From Rhizobium ecuadorense (GTDB taxonomy: Bacteria; Pseudomonadota; Alphaproteobacteria; Rhizobiales; Rhizobiaceae): a stretch of DNA of 64,000 nt. The stretch spans positions 62,001 to 126,000 of the forward strand of contig NZ_LFIO01000386.1 in assembly GCF_001187535.1 (NCBI RefSeq), given 5' to 3'. The notes beneath the pieces were generated by a model, which had not been told where the DNA came from, searched no databases, and saw only the letters and a program-made list of their open reading frames with translations. Positions 41,990-51,707 of this stretch are shown one piece after another; positions within the stretch are counted from its first letter, which is position 1; the number at the start of each line of letters is the position of its first letter. A program made the translations under genes and the position numbers.

Positions 41990-43867
41990 TCATCTCTGCG
42001 TCACACGTCGCGGAGTGACCAACCGGATCGGCATGTTGCCTTCGAAGGCCCGCCCGGCGCGCTCCATGCCTGCCGCGCTTTTGTCGCCGTCCAATTGAAA
42101 CTGATTGACCAGATCCCGCAGGCGGCCTGCCTCGGAGGACAGCGAGGCGGCGGCGGCCGTCGACTGCTCGACCATTGCCGCATTTTGCTGGGTCGTCTGG
42201 TCCATTTGATTGACGGCGGTATTGATCTCGGCAAGCCCGGTTGACTGCTCGCGCGCCGAAGTGGCAATCGCATCCATCAGCTGGTTGATCTGTACGACAT
42301 ACTCGCCGATCGACTTGAGCGACGTTCCGGTTTCGAGAACCAGTTTCACGCCATTTTGCACTTCGGTTGACGACTTTTGAATAAAGCCTTTGATCTCCTT
42401 GGCTGCTTGAGCGGCGCGCTGGGCAAGCTCACGGACTTCCTGTGCGACCACGGCAAAACCTTTGCCCGCCTCACCCGCACGGGCAGCCTCGACGCCGGCG
42501 TTAAGCGCCAAGAGGTTCGTCTGAAAGGCGATTTCATCGATTGCACCAATGATGTTCGAAATCTGTTCTGAACTGTCCTCGATACGCCGCATGGCCTGTT
42601 CGGCCTCCGCTACCACGGTTGCCGACCGCTGAGCGCTGACATTGGCTTCCACCGCTACATGGCGTGCCTCATCGGTGCGTTTGCTGGCCATCGTCACATT
42701 CGACGTGATCTCGTCCAAGGCTGCGGCCGTCTCCTCAAGAGAAGCTGCCTGTTGTTCGGTACGCTTGGAAAGGTCCTGCGCGGCAGATGCAATTTCGCCG
42801 GTGCCATTGTCTATGCTGTGTACGGTCTGCAGCACCGCGCCGATCGTCGTACCCAACTGCCGGAGCGAAGCGTTGAAGTCTTCGCGCAAGGTTTCGTATT
42901 CGGATGCAAACTGTTCCGAGAGCTGGAAGGATATGTCGCCTGCCGCTAGCCGCCGGAGGCCCCCACCCAATGTCGTGGTTGCGAAACGCAATTGTTCAGC
43001 TTCGCGTTCGGCGCGTTGCTGGGCGGCCTTGCGCGCCGCCTCGCTCTCACTGCGGGAGTCGGCGGCCTCCTTCTCAAGCCTGACGACGTTAAGGGCGTTC
43101 TGACGAAAGATCTCGACCGCGTTGGCCATTTCACCGACTTCGTCGGCGCGGCCGGCATAGGGAATATCACTGTCGAGGTCGCCATCCGACAAGCGCTTCA
43201 TGGCGGATGCGGTTCTTCGGATCGGGTTGGCAATTCCTGATATGGCAAACACGATGCCCGCCACGGCAACGAATACGGCGATTGCTGCAATTGCTGCCGT
43301 CAAGATGAAGGCCGAATCCGCAGAAACACCGCTCGCAGTTACGAAGCCTTCGGCCTGACTAAGAATGAAAGCAACCAGATCGGCCACCGCCTTGTTCACC
43401 AGCACAGCTTGCGGCTCCAGATTTTCCTTGAAGAACCGAACGGCTTCAGGTGTCTTCTCGCTGGTCTGAAGCGCGATCATGTGATCTGCCAGTTCGCGAT
43501 ATTTGCTGAGTTCCGGTTTGATCTGATTGATCAGTTCGCGCCCACGCGCCGTGCGGACGCCGTTTTCATATTCGGCGACAATCTTGTCGAGCGCGATGCC
43601 TGCGGCGTCGATCTCTTGCTTTCCGGCTTTCTGCTCCTCAGCCGTGTCTTCCAGGAGATACTGAGCATAGCTCAGTTTCAGATCGAGGAAGTTGTCCTTG
43701 ATCTCACGAGCCGTCACCAGCCGCTGCATCCAGAAGGTCCCGATCTGTTCGGCATTGGCCCGAAGCGTCGACATCGTGGTCAGCGAGATATAGGACAGTC
43801 CAACCATGAACGCGCTGATAATTGTCAGCTTTAAGATCAGGGCCTGCTTGATACTCGGGCGCTTCAT
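41990..43867 (-). CDS. Methyl-accepting chemotaxis protein, membrane type
   Basis: A 625-residue chemoreceptor. Start at 43867 (MKRPSIKQ) with GGAGA upstream. Transmembrane helix about 10-30, a helical periplasmic four-helix-bundle sensor (about 35-190, with the 'FWMQRLVTAREIKDNF' type of pattern), a second helix about 192-215, HAMP (about 215-270), a HAMP-like second helical unit, and the signalling domain with tip [20 protein letters not shown]. No C-terminal CheR pentapeptide. Ligand unknown. The tip is nearly identical to that of the soluble receptor at 8117-9787, as expected for the family. Confidence 0.93.
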   Translation of the reverse strand: MKRPSIKQALILKLTIISAFMVGLSYISLTTMSTLRANAEQIGTFWMQRLVTAREIKDNFLDLKLSYAQYLLEDTAEEQKAGKQEIDAAGIALDKIVAEYENGVRTARGRELINQIKPELSKYRELADHMIALQTSEKTPEAVRFFKENLEPQAVLVNKAVADLVAFILSQAEGFVTASGVSADSAFILTAAIAAIAVFVAVAGIVFAISGIANPIRRTASAMKRLSDGDLDSDIPYAGRADEVGEMANAVEIFRQNALNVVRLEKEAADSRSESEAARKAAQQRAEREAEQLRFATTTLGGGLRRLAAGDISFQLSEQFASEYETLREDFNASLRQLGTTIGAVLQTVHSIDNGTGEIASAAQDLSKRTEQQAASLEETAAALDEITSNVTMASKRTDEARHVAVEANVSAQRSATVVAEAEQAMRRIEDSSEQISNIIGAIDEIAFQTNLLALNAGVEAARAGEAGKGFAVVAQEVRELAQRAAQAAKEIKGFIQKSSTEVQNGVKLVLETGTSLKSIGEYVVQINQLMDAIATSAREQSTGLAEINTAVNQMDQTTQQNAAMVEQSTAAAASLSSEAGRLRDLVNQFQLDGDKSAAGMERAGRAFEGNMPIRLVTPRRVTQR

Positions 43868-43940
43868 GCGGGTCTCCTCGAAGGTTTGCTGGGACGACCG
43901 GCTTTCCGGTTGATGCAAAATCTCGCACCGGATTTAATAA

Positions 43941-43956
43941 TTTAGTATTAACTAAA
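43941..43956. promoter_or_regulatory. Perfect palindrome upstream of the chemoreceptor gene
   Basis: TTTAGT-ATTA-ACTAAA, perfect six-base arms, 74 bases before the chemoreceptor start. Operator or promoter element of unknown factor. The remaining 43868-44256 interval holds no other structure I can support. Confidence 0.4.
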
Positions 43957-44256
43957 CGGCGGCGCCGGTGTCGTTTTTAGAAAACTTTGCGCCGACCGAC
44001 ACTTCTGCGATTAATTGGAGCCATGACACGACCATAAGTTCATGGTAACTTTGAGAAAAACAGCCTCAGCGAGTGAAAATATCTCTTGGCCGAGATCGGC
44101 TCCTCGCCGATCGTCGGCCGTGGAGCAGAGCCGAAAGAGGTCCTGAAATTAACTTGTGTGGCACCTGTCAGGGAATGGACGCCGCTGCCTGCCATCCGCA
44201 ACGTCGGCAAGCAGCTGCGTGCTTGCCAATCCGCCCTGGGAACCCATACTGGATCC

Positions 44257-44970
44257 ATGCAGCTATCAGAAAGCCAACCTGCCGGTATCGAAATCTCTCT
44301 CTGGCAGTATTCCAGGAACGAACGTGACCGAAACCGCTGGATGCAGTCGCTCTCACCGGATGAACGGGATCGGGCGGCGACCTATCGGTTTGAACGAGAT
44401 CGAGCCTCGTTCATAGCCGGCCGCTATCTCTTACGGCGCCTGTTGAGCGCCCATACCGGGACGCTGCCGGGTGGGATCGTGTTGGTCGCGGACGAACACG
44501 GCAAGCTAAGCCTTGAGGGTCGCGATAGACCGCAATTCAGCCTGTCCAATGCCGACGGGCTGGTGGCGGTCGCGGTTGCGGCGGGCTGCGAGCGCATCGG
44601 AATAGATTGCGAGCGCGCCGACACCGAGATCGAAGAGGTGACTTTGGACACCTATTGCAGCTTGGACGAGCGACGCTGGCTCGATGAATTGCCCGCGCAT
44701 CAACGTGCGCGAGCCGCCGTTGAACTTTGGACGCTGAAGGAGAGCCATCTCAAGGCGCTTGGCGTGGGCTTGCGGGAAGATCCTCGCAATGTCGCTTTTT
44801 CCCGGAAGGTCGGCATCCCTGTCATGATCGGCGAACCGGACCGGCAATGGCATCACCGTCTGATCGAGAGGGGCAGCCAGCACGTCGTTGCGCTGGCTGT
44901 TTGCTCCCGGTCAGGGCTCCCCGAGATTCATACACGCCTGTTTCAGGACGACAGCATGCCGTCCGAATAG
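44257..44970 (+). CDS. vbsP: 4'-phosphopantetheinyl transferase (Sfp type) for vicibactin synthetase
   Basis: A 237-residue Sfp-type PPTase with motifs RIGIDCERAD (magnesium-binding Asp) and WTLKESHLKALGVGL (Glu and Lys of the WxxKEA motif). It would attach the phosphopantetheine arm to the carrier domain of VbsS. The ATG at 44257 is chosen; a longer frame from a TTG at 44086 adds residues unlike the family. It converges with vbsO and overlaps its last 28 bases. In R. leguminosarum, vbsP is reported not to need RpoI or iron starvation, consistent with no recognisable iron site here. Confidence 0.88.
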   Translation: MQLSESQPAGIEISLWQYSRNERDRNRWMQSLSPDERDRAATYRFERDRASFIAGRYLLRRLLSAHTGTLPGGIVLVADEHGKLSLEGRDRPQFSLSNADGLVAVAVAAGCERIGIDCERADTEIEEVTLDTYCSLDERRWLDELPAHQRARAAVELWTLKESHLKALGVGLREDPRNVAFSRKVGIPVMIGEPDRQWHHRLIERGSQHVVALAVCSRSGLPEIHTRLFQDDSMPSE

Positions 44971-46298
44971 CCGGCGCGCAACTGATGCGGCATCGCCGAA
45001 ACCTCCGTCGCCCAGACCAGTTGCGAGTTGTCGGGCTCGGCATCGAAATGCTGCCGGCCGAGAAGCGAGTTGACGATGGCGGCGCTGCGCCAGGCCATGA
45101 GGCTGAGCTGCGAGTCGGCGATGCCGTGTGAGTACCGGCCGGCATTCTGCGCGAACAGCCGGTTGGTTCTCGGCCCCGTCCACTGCATGGTGTAATCGTC
45201 GTTCAGGGTGGGATAGCCGTTTCTGTCGAGGCTTATCCTTTCGCTGAGCGAGCCGAGCGCATCGGGCAACCGGAACCTGTAGCCGGTCGCCAGAACCACG
45301 GCATCGGCATGCAGCACTTCTATGCCGCCGTCGAAATGGTTCCGGACGATGAGCCGATAGGCATTGCCGTTTCGCTCCATCTGGATCACGTCACGGCTCG
45401 GCGACAGAGATGCATTGAGCGTGCCCGGTTCGAGATAACGCAGCGCATAGAGGCGGCGGTAGATCGAGTGGATCGTCGAAATCGACAGGCCGTCGCTCGT
45501 CAGGATCGAGTTCTTCAGGGCTGCCTGCTTCTGCTCGCCGCTGAGCTTCAGATAGGCCTGCACATACTCAGGCGAGAAGACCTGGTTTGAAAACGGCGTG
45601 TCGTTGATCGGCTCGAAATTGTGCCGCCGGCTGATCCATGTCAGTTCGCTCATGGAACCGGGATCGGCAAGCAGGGCTTCCACGACCTCGCCGCCGCTTT
45701 GACCGCCGCCGACCACGACGATGCGGCCGGCGCGAAGATCGCTGATACGCGATTTCGCCTCGCTGTTATGAAAGCAATCGGCACCTAGGAAGGGTTTTGC
45801 CCAGTCGGGTACGAAGGGCGAAGATCCCGTGCCGATCACCAGGTTGCGCGCCTCTTCCTGGCCGTTGTCGAAACGCAGGACGAAGCGGTCGTCGCGGTGC
45901 TCGACATCGCGGATCTCCGTTCCGAAGCGCAAACCCTCCACGCCCTTGGCGACCCAGGCGAGATAACGTGCGAATTCCTGCCGGGGAACGGCGTCGTAAT
46001 TGGCGTTGAGGAAGGCATACAGTCTCTTATGCGCCACCAGATAGGAAACGAACGACCAGCGGCTGGTCGGCAGGACCGGCGTGACGAGGTCTTTCAGGAA
46101 GGACGATTGCAGTTCGACGCCGGGCATCATCATCCCGGGATGCCAGTCGAAGGAGTCCCGCTGCTCGAAGAAGCGGCTGCGGACCTCGGGCACCGATTCC
46201 AGCAGGCAGGCGAGGCTCAGATTGGAGGGGCCGATACCGATGCCGGCAAGATCGAGCGGCTCGTTGAGGGCGTCCCTGCGGGTAAAAGCGACGGTCAT
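44943..46298 (-). CDS. vbsO: L-ornithine N5-monooxygenase (vicibactin)
   Basis: A 451-residue FAD/NADPH N-hydroxylase of the SidA/PvdA/IucD family. FAD motif GIGIGPSNLSLACLLE near residue 20, substrate-side block DWHPGMMMPGVELQSSFLKDLV, NADPH motif IVVVGGGQSGGEVVEAL near 215 and the C-terminal ATGYRF block are all present. It makes N5-hydroxy-L-ornithine, the first committed step of the siderophore. Its ATG overlaps the vbsS stop (ATGA), so it is translationally coupled as the last gene of vbsGSO. Confidence 0.94.
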   Translation of the reverse strand: MTVAFTRRDALNEPLDLAGIGIGPSNLSLACLLESVPEVRSRFFEQRDSFDWHPGMMMPGVELQSSFLKDLVTPVLPTSRWSFVSYLVAHKRLYAFLNANYDAVPRQEFARYLAWVAKGVEGLRFGTEIRDVEHRDDRFVLRFDNGQEEARNLVIGTGSSPFVPDWAKPFLGADCFHNSEAKSRISDLRAGRIVVVGGGQSGGEVVEALLADPGSMSELTWISRRHNFEPINDTPFSNQVFSPEYVQAYLKLSGEQKQAALKNSILTSDGLSISTIHSIYRRLYALRYLEPGTLNASLSPSRDVIQMERNGNAYRLIVRNHFDGGIEVLHADAVVLATGYRFRLPDALGSLSERISLDRNGYPTLNDDYTMQWTGPRTNRLFAQNAGRYSHGIADSQLSLMAWRSAAIVNSLLGRQHFDAEPDNSQLVWATEVSAMPHQLRAGYSDGMLSS

Positions 46299-49200
46299 GC
46301 GAAGTCCTTCTCTGTTTCCTTGAGACGCAGGGCGAGCCTTGAGTGGAAGGCGGGAGACCCGATCATGTGCAGATGGTTGGTGCCGGTGATGATTTCGGCC
46401 GCATGCGCCCGCGGCGACAGGCGGCGCCAATCGATCAGGTTGAGGCCGCGGTTGAGGCTGTCGTCGGCCGCCCAGGGATAGATCGGCACATCATGGGGAA
46501 CCAGCCGATGCTTGCGGAAGATCAGGGCGTTGTCGATCAGCACCCAGAACGTATGCTCGCGGCTGCTGATATCCGGCCCGTCGGTCGGAAGCGGATCCTT
46601 TTCGTCGCCGACGAAGCGCAGGAACTGATCGTAGGTATCGGCATCCATCGTCGACAGCAGCCGGTCCCATTCGGAACGCATCTGCGTCTTCTGCAGCCAT
46701 GCCTCGACGTCGCGGTGCAGCGCGTCGCGCTCGCCCGGCCGGAATCTCGGCTTGGCGCCGATCGCAAATTCCGATCCGAGATCGCAAACATCGACCATCG
46801 CCATCATCCTGACGTCGACCTCGTTGCCGAGGGTGCGGGCAGCCTCATAGGCGAGAAGCCCGCCCCAGGACCAGCCGAGGAAAGTGCAGGGCGCCCCCCT
46901 GCTATGGGTCCTGATGTAATCGACGTAGCTCTCGATGATATCTTCGATCGGCGCGCCGACTTCCTTCTTTTCGGACAGCGAATGGCAAATGAAGCCGGTC
47001 GCCGGCTGGTCGGCGCCGAGATAATCGACGAGCTTCACATATTCGCGGGTGCTGACGAGAAGCCCCGGGAAGCAATAGAGCCGCGGCTTGGCGCCGGAGG
47101 CGCGCAGCACGATCACCTCCGACAGATCCCGGTCGGCCCCTTGCTCCATCACGCCGGCAAAGGCGCGGATGGTCGGGTTATTGAAGATATCGGCGACGGT
47201 GAGCGGCGTTTTCGGCCGGCGCTGCCGAAGCTGCGAAAGGATGCGGATCGCACCCAGCGAATTGCCGCCGATCGTGAAGAAATTATCCTCGACGCTGATC
47301 GCTTCCAGCTTCAGAACCTGCCGCCAGACGTCGAGCACCTGTTCTTCGAGTGTGGTCGCCGGCTCGACGATTTCGCGCCGGACCGGCTGGGGCGCCGGCA
47401 GCGCGAAGCGGTCGAGCTTGCTGTTCGGATTGGTCGGCATCTTTTCCAGCTCGACCACGGCTGCCGGCACCATATAGGAGGGCAGGCTGCGTTCGAGACC
47501 GGCGCGGACGGTCTCGACGTTCAACGTCTCGTCCTTCTTGGGCACGACATAGGCGACCAGCGCCTTCTCGCCAGCATCGTCATCGCGCAGCACCACCAGG
47601 GCTTCGCCGACACCGGGCTGCTGGAGGAGTGCTGCTTCGATCTCGCCGAGTTCGATGCGGTAGCCCCGAAGCTTCACCTGATGGTCGACACGGCCGACGA
47701 ATTCGACGGTTCCGTCATCGCGCCAGCGCGTCAGATCGCCGGAGCGATAAAGCCGGCCGCCCTCCTTCGAGAACGGATCGGGGACGAAGCGGTCGGCCGT
47801 GGTATCCGGCTTGCCGAGATAGCCGCGGGCGATCCCCTCGCCGCCGATATAGAGCTCGCCGGTCACGCCGATCGGGCACGGGTTGAGATCGGGATCGAGC
47901 ACATAGACGCGCCGCAGCCCGACGGCGCGGCCGAGCGGGGCGTAGACGCCCTGGAACTTCGTGCCGGCCCTCACCTTCCAGACCATCGGCGTCATGATGG
48001 TTTCTGTGGGACCGTAGCCGTTGATCAGCCATTCCGATTTCAGCGCCCGCGACAGAAGATCGAAGGTCGGTTGCGCCAGCCCCTCGCCGCCGAAGGAATA
48101 AAGCCGCATCGGCGGCGCGCCGTCGGTGATATCGGCCCATTCCGCCAGCTGCTGCAGATAGGTTGTGGGAATGCTGGCATTGTTGGCGCCGTGTTTGCGC
48201 ATCGCCGTCAGCGTCTCCTCCGGCGTCCACAGCGGCTGATCGGGAAGAATGATGCTGCCGCCTTCCATCAGCGGGTTCATCCACCGCTCATGGCCACCAT
48301 CCGAGCTGAAGGGCAGGAACGGCAGCTCGCGGGACTCCGAACTCATGCCGTAGACACGCGAGGTATTCTGCAAATGGTGCGTCAGCGGGCCGTGCTCGAC
48401 GGCGACGCCCTTCGGCAATCCTGTCGAGCCCGAGGTGTACATGACATAGGCGAGCTGATCCTTGTGGGTGGGAATATAGAGCGGCGTATCCGGCTCGCCG
48501 TCGAGATCGATCTTGTCGAGTTCGAGGACGATCGTGTCGAGCTCTTCCGGCAGGCGATGGCGCAGCCAGCTGTGGGTGAGCACGATCTTGACGCCGCCGT
48601 CGCGCAGGATGTGATGGTTGCGCACCGGCGGATGATCCGGCTCGACCGGGATATAGGCGCCGCCGGCCTTCAGCGTCGCCAGGATGCCGACCACGGCCTC
48701 CGGCGAGCGCTTGATGAAGATGGCGACCGTCACCTCGGCGCGGACGCCGAGCTGCCGCAGCCGATGTCCGAGGCGGTTGGTGCTCGCCTCCAGCCAGCCA
48801 TGGCTCCACTCCTCGTCGCCATAGACGATCGCGGTCTTCTCGGGCGTCCGACGCGAATGGGCTGCGATCAATTCATGCACCGGCCTGTCGTCGTTGACGA
48901 CATCATCCTCGTAAGGCGCCGACAACCAGTCGAGCTCATCAGCCCCCACCAGTTCGACATCCTTTATCCGCACATTCGGCTGCGCGACCATCTGTTCCAG
49001 CACGAGGCCGAAATGCCTGGCGAGCCGGGCAACCAAAGCGCCGTCATAAAGATCCTGCGCGTAGTCGATCAGCACGGATGCACCATCGGAATGCGCCTCG
49101 ACCACCAGGGAAAGCTCGCTGTCGGCGCGGGCCCCCGGCGGCTCTAGATTGGTGGCGTTGCCGGGCAGCGCATAGGGTCCACGGAATTCGAACAGCGCCT

Positions 49201-50284
49201 TGACCACGGCTTCCTGGGCGGCGGCTTCGTCGACCACCAGTTCCTGGGTGATGCGTTCCAGCGGCACGAGCCGGCGCTCGCCCTCCTCGCTCGCCTGCGA
49301 GATCGCCGCGATGACATCGTCGATGGAATGTCTAGAGGTCAGCGACAGGATGAGGGGGAGCACCTGCTCGGCACGGCCGCGGCTGGCAAAATGCTGCCTG
49401 TCGGGCCGCGCGACCAGCAGGCCGGTCAGCAAAGCGTAGTTGCCGCTATAGCGCGCCAGCAGCGCGCAAAAGGCGGCGTGCAGCACACGCTTGACATGCA
49501 CTCCCTTATCCTCCGCATGCCGTTCGAGTTTGCTCCAGAGGTCGGGTTCGATCGAAAATCGATGCTGGGCGCGCGCCACGCCTGCCAGCCCGCCGCTGTT
49601 GAAGCGGGTGGGAAAGGTCGAGGCGGCATAGTCGAGGCCGATCGCATCACGCCAATAGGCAAGCGCTTCCCGCGCCTCGTCCGTCTCCAGCCAATCGGCC
49701 TCCCGCGTGCCGGCCGAGATGTCCACCGGATGCATGTCGCCAACCGGCTCGCCATCGAGAATGCGCGCCAGCGACCCGGCGAGGGCGGATTTTTCGCGGT
49801 CGTCGCAGACGATCGGATGCAGCACGATCGTCAGCAGCGACTGTCCCTGGGCAAGCCGGATGATCTGGATGCGCGCACCGGGGGCCTCCAGGAGATCGAA
49901 GCGCTTGTCGCGGAAGGCTTTCCGTGCAGCCGCGGCTTCCGGCTCGGAAAGGGCCGCGCCGTCTTTGCCGAGAATCTCGATCGGCACCGCGTTCGATGCG
50001 CCGCGATATTGCTCGATGCGGCCGCCCGCCAGCCGGCGGAAGCGCAAGGCAAGCGACGGATTCTGTGCCACGAGCGCCCGGCAGGCGCCGGCAATCGTCT
50101 CGATGCCGGCTGCCGGGCTCAATCGCAGCCCGATGACCTGGTCGGGAAAGACGGTGTAGTTGCCGATCTGCTCCAGCGACCAGATGCGCTTCTGCGCGAT
50201 CGTCAGCGGAAAGCTCTCGAAGACCGCATCCATTGCAGCATCGGTCGGGGAAGCATCGGCGAAATTTGTGATTTGCTTGTTCAT
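46295..50284 (-). CDS. vbsS: Vicibactin nonribosomal peptide synthetase
   Basis: A 1329-residue single-module synthetase: condensation-like domain (about 20-430), adenylation (about 480-960; YTSGSTGLPKG, NGYGPTETI, YRSGDLTRW), carrier domain (Ser in FFTIGGNSLGAI, about 1025) and thioesterase (GWSWGG, with late Asp and His). The HHxxxDG motif of the condensation domain reads HPIVCDD (156-162), lacking the catalytic second His. Published models have VbsS load hydroxyornithine units and its thioesterase trimerise and cyclise them through ester bonds, which needs no working condensation domain. The start at 50284 is 20 bases after vbsG and has a weak ribosome-binding site. Confidence 0.93.
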   Translation of the reverse strand: MNKQITNFADASPTDAAMDAVFESFPLTIAQKRIWSLEQIGNYTVFPDQVIGLRLSPAAGIETIAGACRALVAQNPSLALRFRRLAGGRIEQYRGASNAVPIEILGKDGAALSEPEAAAARKAFRDKRFDLLEAPGARIQIIRLAQGQSLLTIVLHPIVCDDREKSALAGSLARILDGEPVGDMHPVDISAGTREADWLETDEAREALAYWRDAIGLDYAASTFPTRFNSGGLAGVARAQHRFSIEPDLWSKLERHAEDKGVHVKRVLHAAFCALLARYSGNYALLTGLLVARPDRQHFASRGRAEQVLPLILSLTSRHSIDDVIAAISQASEEGERRLVPLERITQELVVDEAAAQEAVVKALFEFRGPYALPGNATNLEPPGARADSELSLVVEAHSDGASVLIDYAQDLYDGALVARLARHFGLVLEQMVAQPNVRIKDVELVGADELDWLSAPYEDDVVNDDRPVHELIAAHSRRTPEKTAIVYGDEEWSHGWLEASTNRLGHRLRQLGVRAEVTVAIFIKRSPEAVVGILATLKAGGAYIPVEPDHPPVRNHHILRDGGVKIVLTHSWLRHRLPEELDTIVLELDKIDLDGEPDTPLYIPTHKDQLAYVMYTSGSTGLPKGVAVEHGPLTHHLQNTSRVYGMSSESRELPFLPFSSDGGHERWMNPLMEGGSIILPDQPLWTPEETLTAMRKHGANNASIPTTYLQQLAEWADITDGAPPMRLYSFGGEGLAQPTFDLLSRALKSEWLINGYGPTETIMTPMVWKVRAGTKFQGVYAPLGRAVGLRRVYVLDPDLNPCPIGVTGELYIGGEGIARGYLGKPDTTADRFVPDPFSKEGGRLYRSGDLTRWRDDGTVEFVGRVDHQVKLRGYRIELGEIEAALLQQPGVGEALVVLRDDDAGEKALVAYVVPKKDETLNVETVRAGLERSLPSYMVPAAVVELEKMPTNPNSKLDRFALPAPQPVRREIVEPATTLEEQVLDVWRQVLKLEAISVEDNFFTIGGNSLGAIRILSQLRQRRPKTPLTVADIFNNPTIRAFAGVMEQGADRDLSEVIVLRASGAKPRLYCFPGLLVSTREYVKLVDYLGADQPATGFICHSLSEKKEVGAPIEDIIESYVDYIRTHSRGAPCTFLGWSWGGLLAYEAARTLGNEVDVRMMAMVDVCDLGSEFAIGAKPRFRPGERDALHRDVEAWLQKTQMRSEWDRLLSTMDADTYDQFLRFVGDEKDPLPTDGPDISSREHTFWVLIDNALIFRKHRLVPHDVPIYPWAADDSLNRGLNLIDWRRLSPRAHAAEIITGTNHLHMIGSPAFHSRLALRLKETEKDFA

Positions 50285-50304
50285 CTTGGGGATCCGGACG
50301 TTAT

Positions 50305-50523
50305 TCAGAGACGCGCATCGCCTGACATTGCCGAGCGCAGCGAGAGGGGACGCGGGTCGGTCCAGACGCCGCGGATATGGGCCAGGCATTCCTGACGCGA
50401 ACCGGCAAAGCCGGCCGGTTCCCAGCCGGTGGGAATCCGCTTGTCCTGCGGCCAGACCGAGTAGTGACGTTCGGTGTCGATGACGGCGATCCAGAGATCG
50501 TCGCGAGGCTCAAGATTGTCCAT
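50305..50523 (-). CDS. vbsG: MbtH-like protein
   Basis: A 72-residue MbtH family protein with the conserved tryptophans and the pattern RHYSVWPQDKRIPTGWEPAG and WTDPRPLSLR. These small proteins bind NRPS adenylation domains and are needed for their folding or activity. It is the first gene of vbsGSO, directly before vbsS. A good GGAG precedes the start and an RpoI-type promoter candidate ends 34 bases upstream. Confidence 0.95.
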   Translation of the reverse strand: MDNLEPRDDLWIAVIDTERHYSVWPQDKRIPTGWEPAGFAGSRQECLAHIRGVWTDPRPLSLRSAMSGDARL

Positions 50524-50556
50524 TCGAAGCTCCTGCAGAGATGGATGTCATGCGCA

Positions 50557-50585
50557 AATGACGGATCCCGACGGCTGCGGTTTAG
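50557..50585 (-). promoter_or_regulatory. Predicted RpoI promoter of vbsGSO
   Basis: Minus-strand CTAAAC, 16-base spacer, CGTCATT. It is nearly identical in sequence and spacing to the rightward promoter at 50619-50647 and resembles the TAAAT-N16-CGT box of PvdS-type iron-starvation sigma factors. Confidence 0.7.
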
Positions 50586-50618
50586 AAAATTCCTGAGAAT
50601 TTTTTTCTTCTCCAAGCC

Positions 50619-50647
50619 CTAAATCGGGCCGGAGATGGATCGTCATT
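50619..50647 (+). promoter_or_regulatory. Predicted RpoI promoter of vbsADL
   Basis: CTAAAT, 16-base spacer, CGTCATT, ending 70 bases before the vbsA start. Pair of the leftward motif at 50557-50585. Confidence 0.7.
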
Positions 50648-50717
50648 CTACCAAATCAGCACAAGAGCGGGCTTCACGCTCGCCGCATCAAAAGCCCTGT
50701 CGGTCAAGGAGAACATC

Positions 50718-51707
50718 ATGGATTTCGACGCCGCCAAACAAAGGCGCGTTCTGCAGTCGCGCAGCTACGTCAGCCTCGCACCCAATCTCATCCATCTGAA
50801 GACCGCGCACGGGCACCACGAAGCCGCATTCGAGGTCGAGGCCGGCACCGCGACGCTGACCTTCTACCATGGTGATCCCGCGCGATCGGCGGAGCTTCTG
50901 ATGGCGGCCGCCGAAGCGGTGACGGCAGAAAATCGCTCGATCAAATCAATCATGTTCGAGGGGCATCGGACCAGCCTCCCGCTGCATATTTCCGGTGACG
51001 GCGGCAGGCTGGAGTCGGAGATCCTCTGGCAATGGCCGTCGCTCTGGCTGCCGCAGCTCACCTATCCGCTGCCGCCGGTGCAGGAAATGACCGCCGGCCG
51101 CTATCATCCGCGCCGGCCGGCAAAGCCGAAGGGCACGGTCTACCAGCGCTTCATCCCCTGGCTGGAACGCGATATCAGCTTCCGGGTCGCCGACCCCGAG
51201 ACCGACCTTGCCATCTTTCACCGCTGGATGAACGACGAACAGGTCAACGCGATCTGGGAGGATGCCGGCTCGCTCGACAAACACCGGGAGATCCTGGAGG
51301 AGCGGATCGCCGATCCGCATGTCCTGCCGCTGATCGGCAGTTTCGCGGATATCCCTTTCGGTTATTTCGAGGTCTACTGGGCCAAGGAGAACCGGCTCGG
51401 CCCCTTCTACGACGCCGACGATTACGATCGCGGCTGGCATGTGGCGATCGGCGAACCCGATTATCGCGGCAAGAAATGGATCAGCGCATGGCTTCCGTCG
51501 CTGATGCATTTCATCTTCCTCGACGATCCACGTACCAGGCGCATCGTCGGCGAGCCGCGCGCCAGTCACGAGCAGCAGATCCGCAACCTCGATCGCTCGG
51601 GTTTCGCCAAGGTCAAGCATTTCAATTTTCCGCATAAGCGGGCGCTGCTGGTGATGCTGACCCGCGAGCGTTTCTTCGGCGATCATCTCTGGGTGCCTGC
51701 ATCATGA
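50718..51707 (+). CDS. vbsA: N5-hydroxyornithine acyltransferase (IucB/RhbD-type GNAT)
   Basis: A 329-residue acyltransferase whose C-terminal half (about 150-325) is a siderophore-type GNAT domain: FHRWMNDEQVNAIWE, GYFEVYWAKENRLGPFY, DYDRGWHVAIGEP and RTRRIVGEPRASHEQQI. In the vicibactin model it transfers an (R)-3-hydroxybutyryl group to the N5-hydroxyl nitrogen to form the hydroxamate. Start with AAGGAG upstream; its stop overlaps the next ATG by four bases. Confidence 0.92.
   Translation: MDFDAAKQRRVLQSRSYVSLAPNLIHLKTAHGHHEAAFEVEAGTATLTFYHGDPARSAELLMAAAEAVTAENRSIKSIMFEGHRTSLPLHISGDGGRLESEILWQWPSLWLPQLTYPLPPVQEMTAGRYHPRRPAKPKGTVYQRFIPWLERDISFRVADPETDLAIFHRWMNDEQVNAIWEDAGSLDKHREILEERIADPHVLPLIGSFADIPFGYFEVYWAKENRLGPFYDADDYDRGWHVAIGEPDYRGKKWISAWLPSLMHFIFLDDPRTRRIVGEPRASHEQQIRNLDRSGFAKVKHFNFPHKRALLVMLTRERFFGDHLWVPAS

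Noticed and set aside
44086..44256. N-terminal extension of vbsP from a TTG
   Set aside because: The added 57 residues do not resemble Sfp-type enzymes, and the ATG at 44257 begins just before family-like sequence.
46343..49147. A 934-codon open frame on the plus strand opposite vbsS
   Set aside because: It is the antisense shadow of the NRPS in GC-rich DNA; its protein is rich in Arg, His and Asp without family motifs, whereas the opposite strand shows full NRPS motifs.
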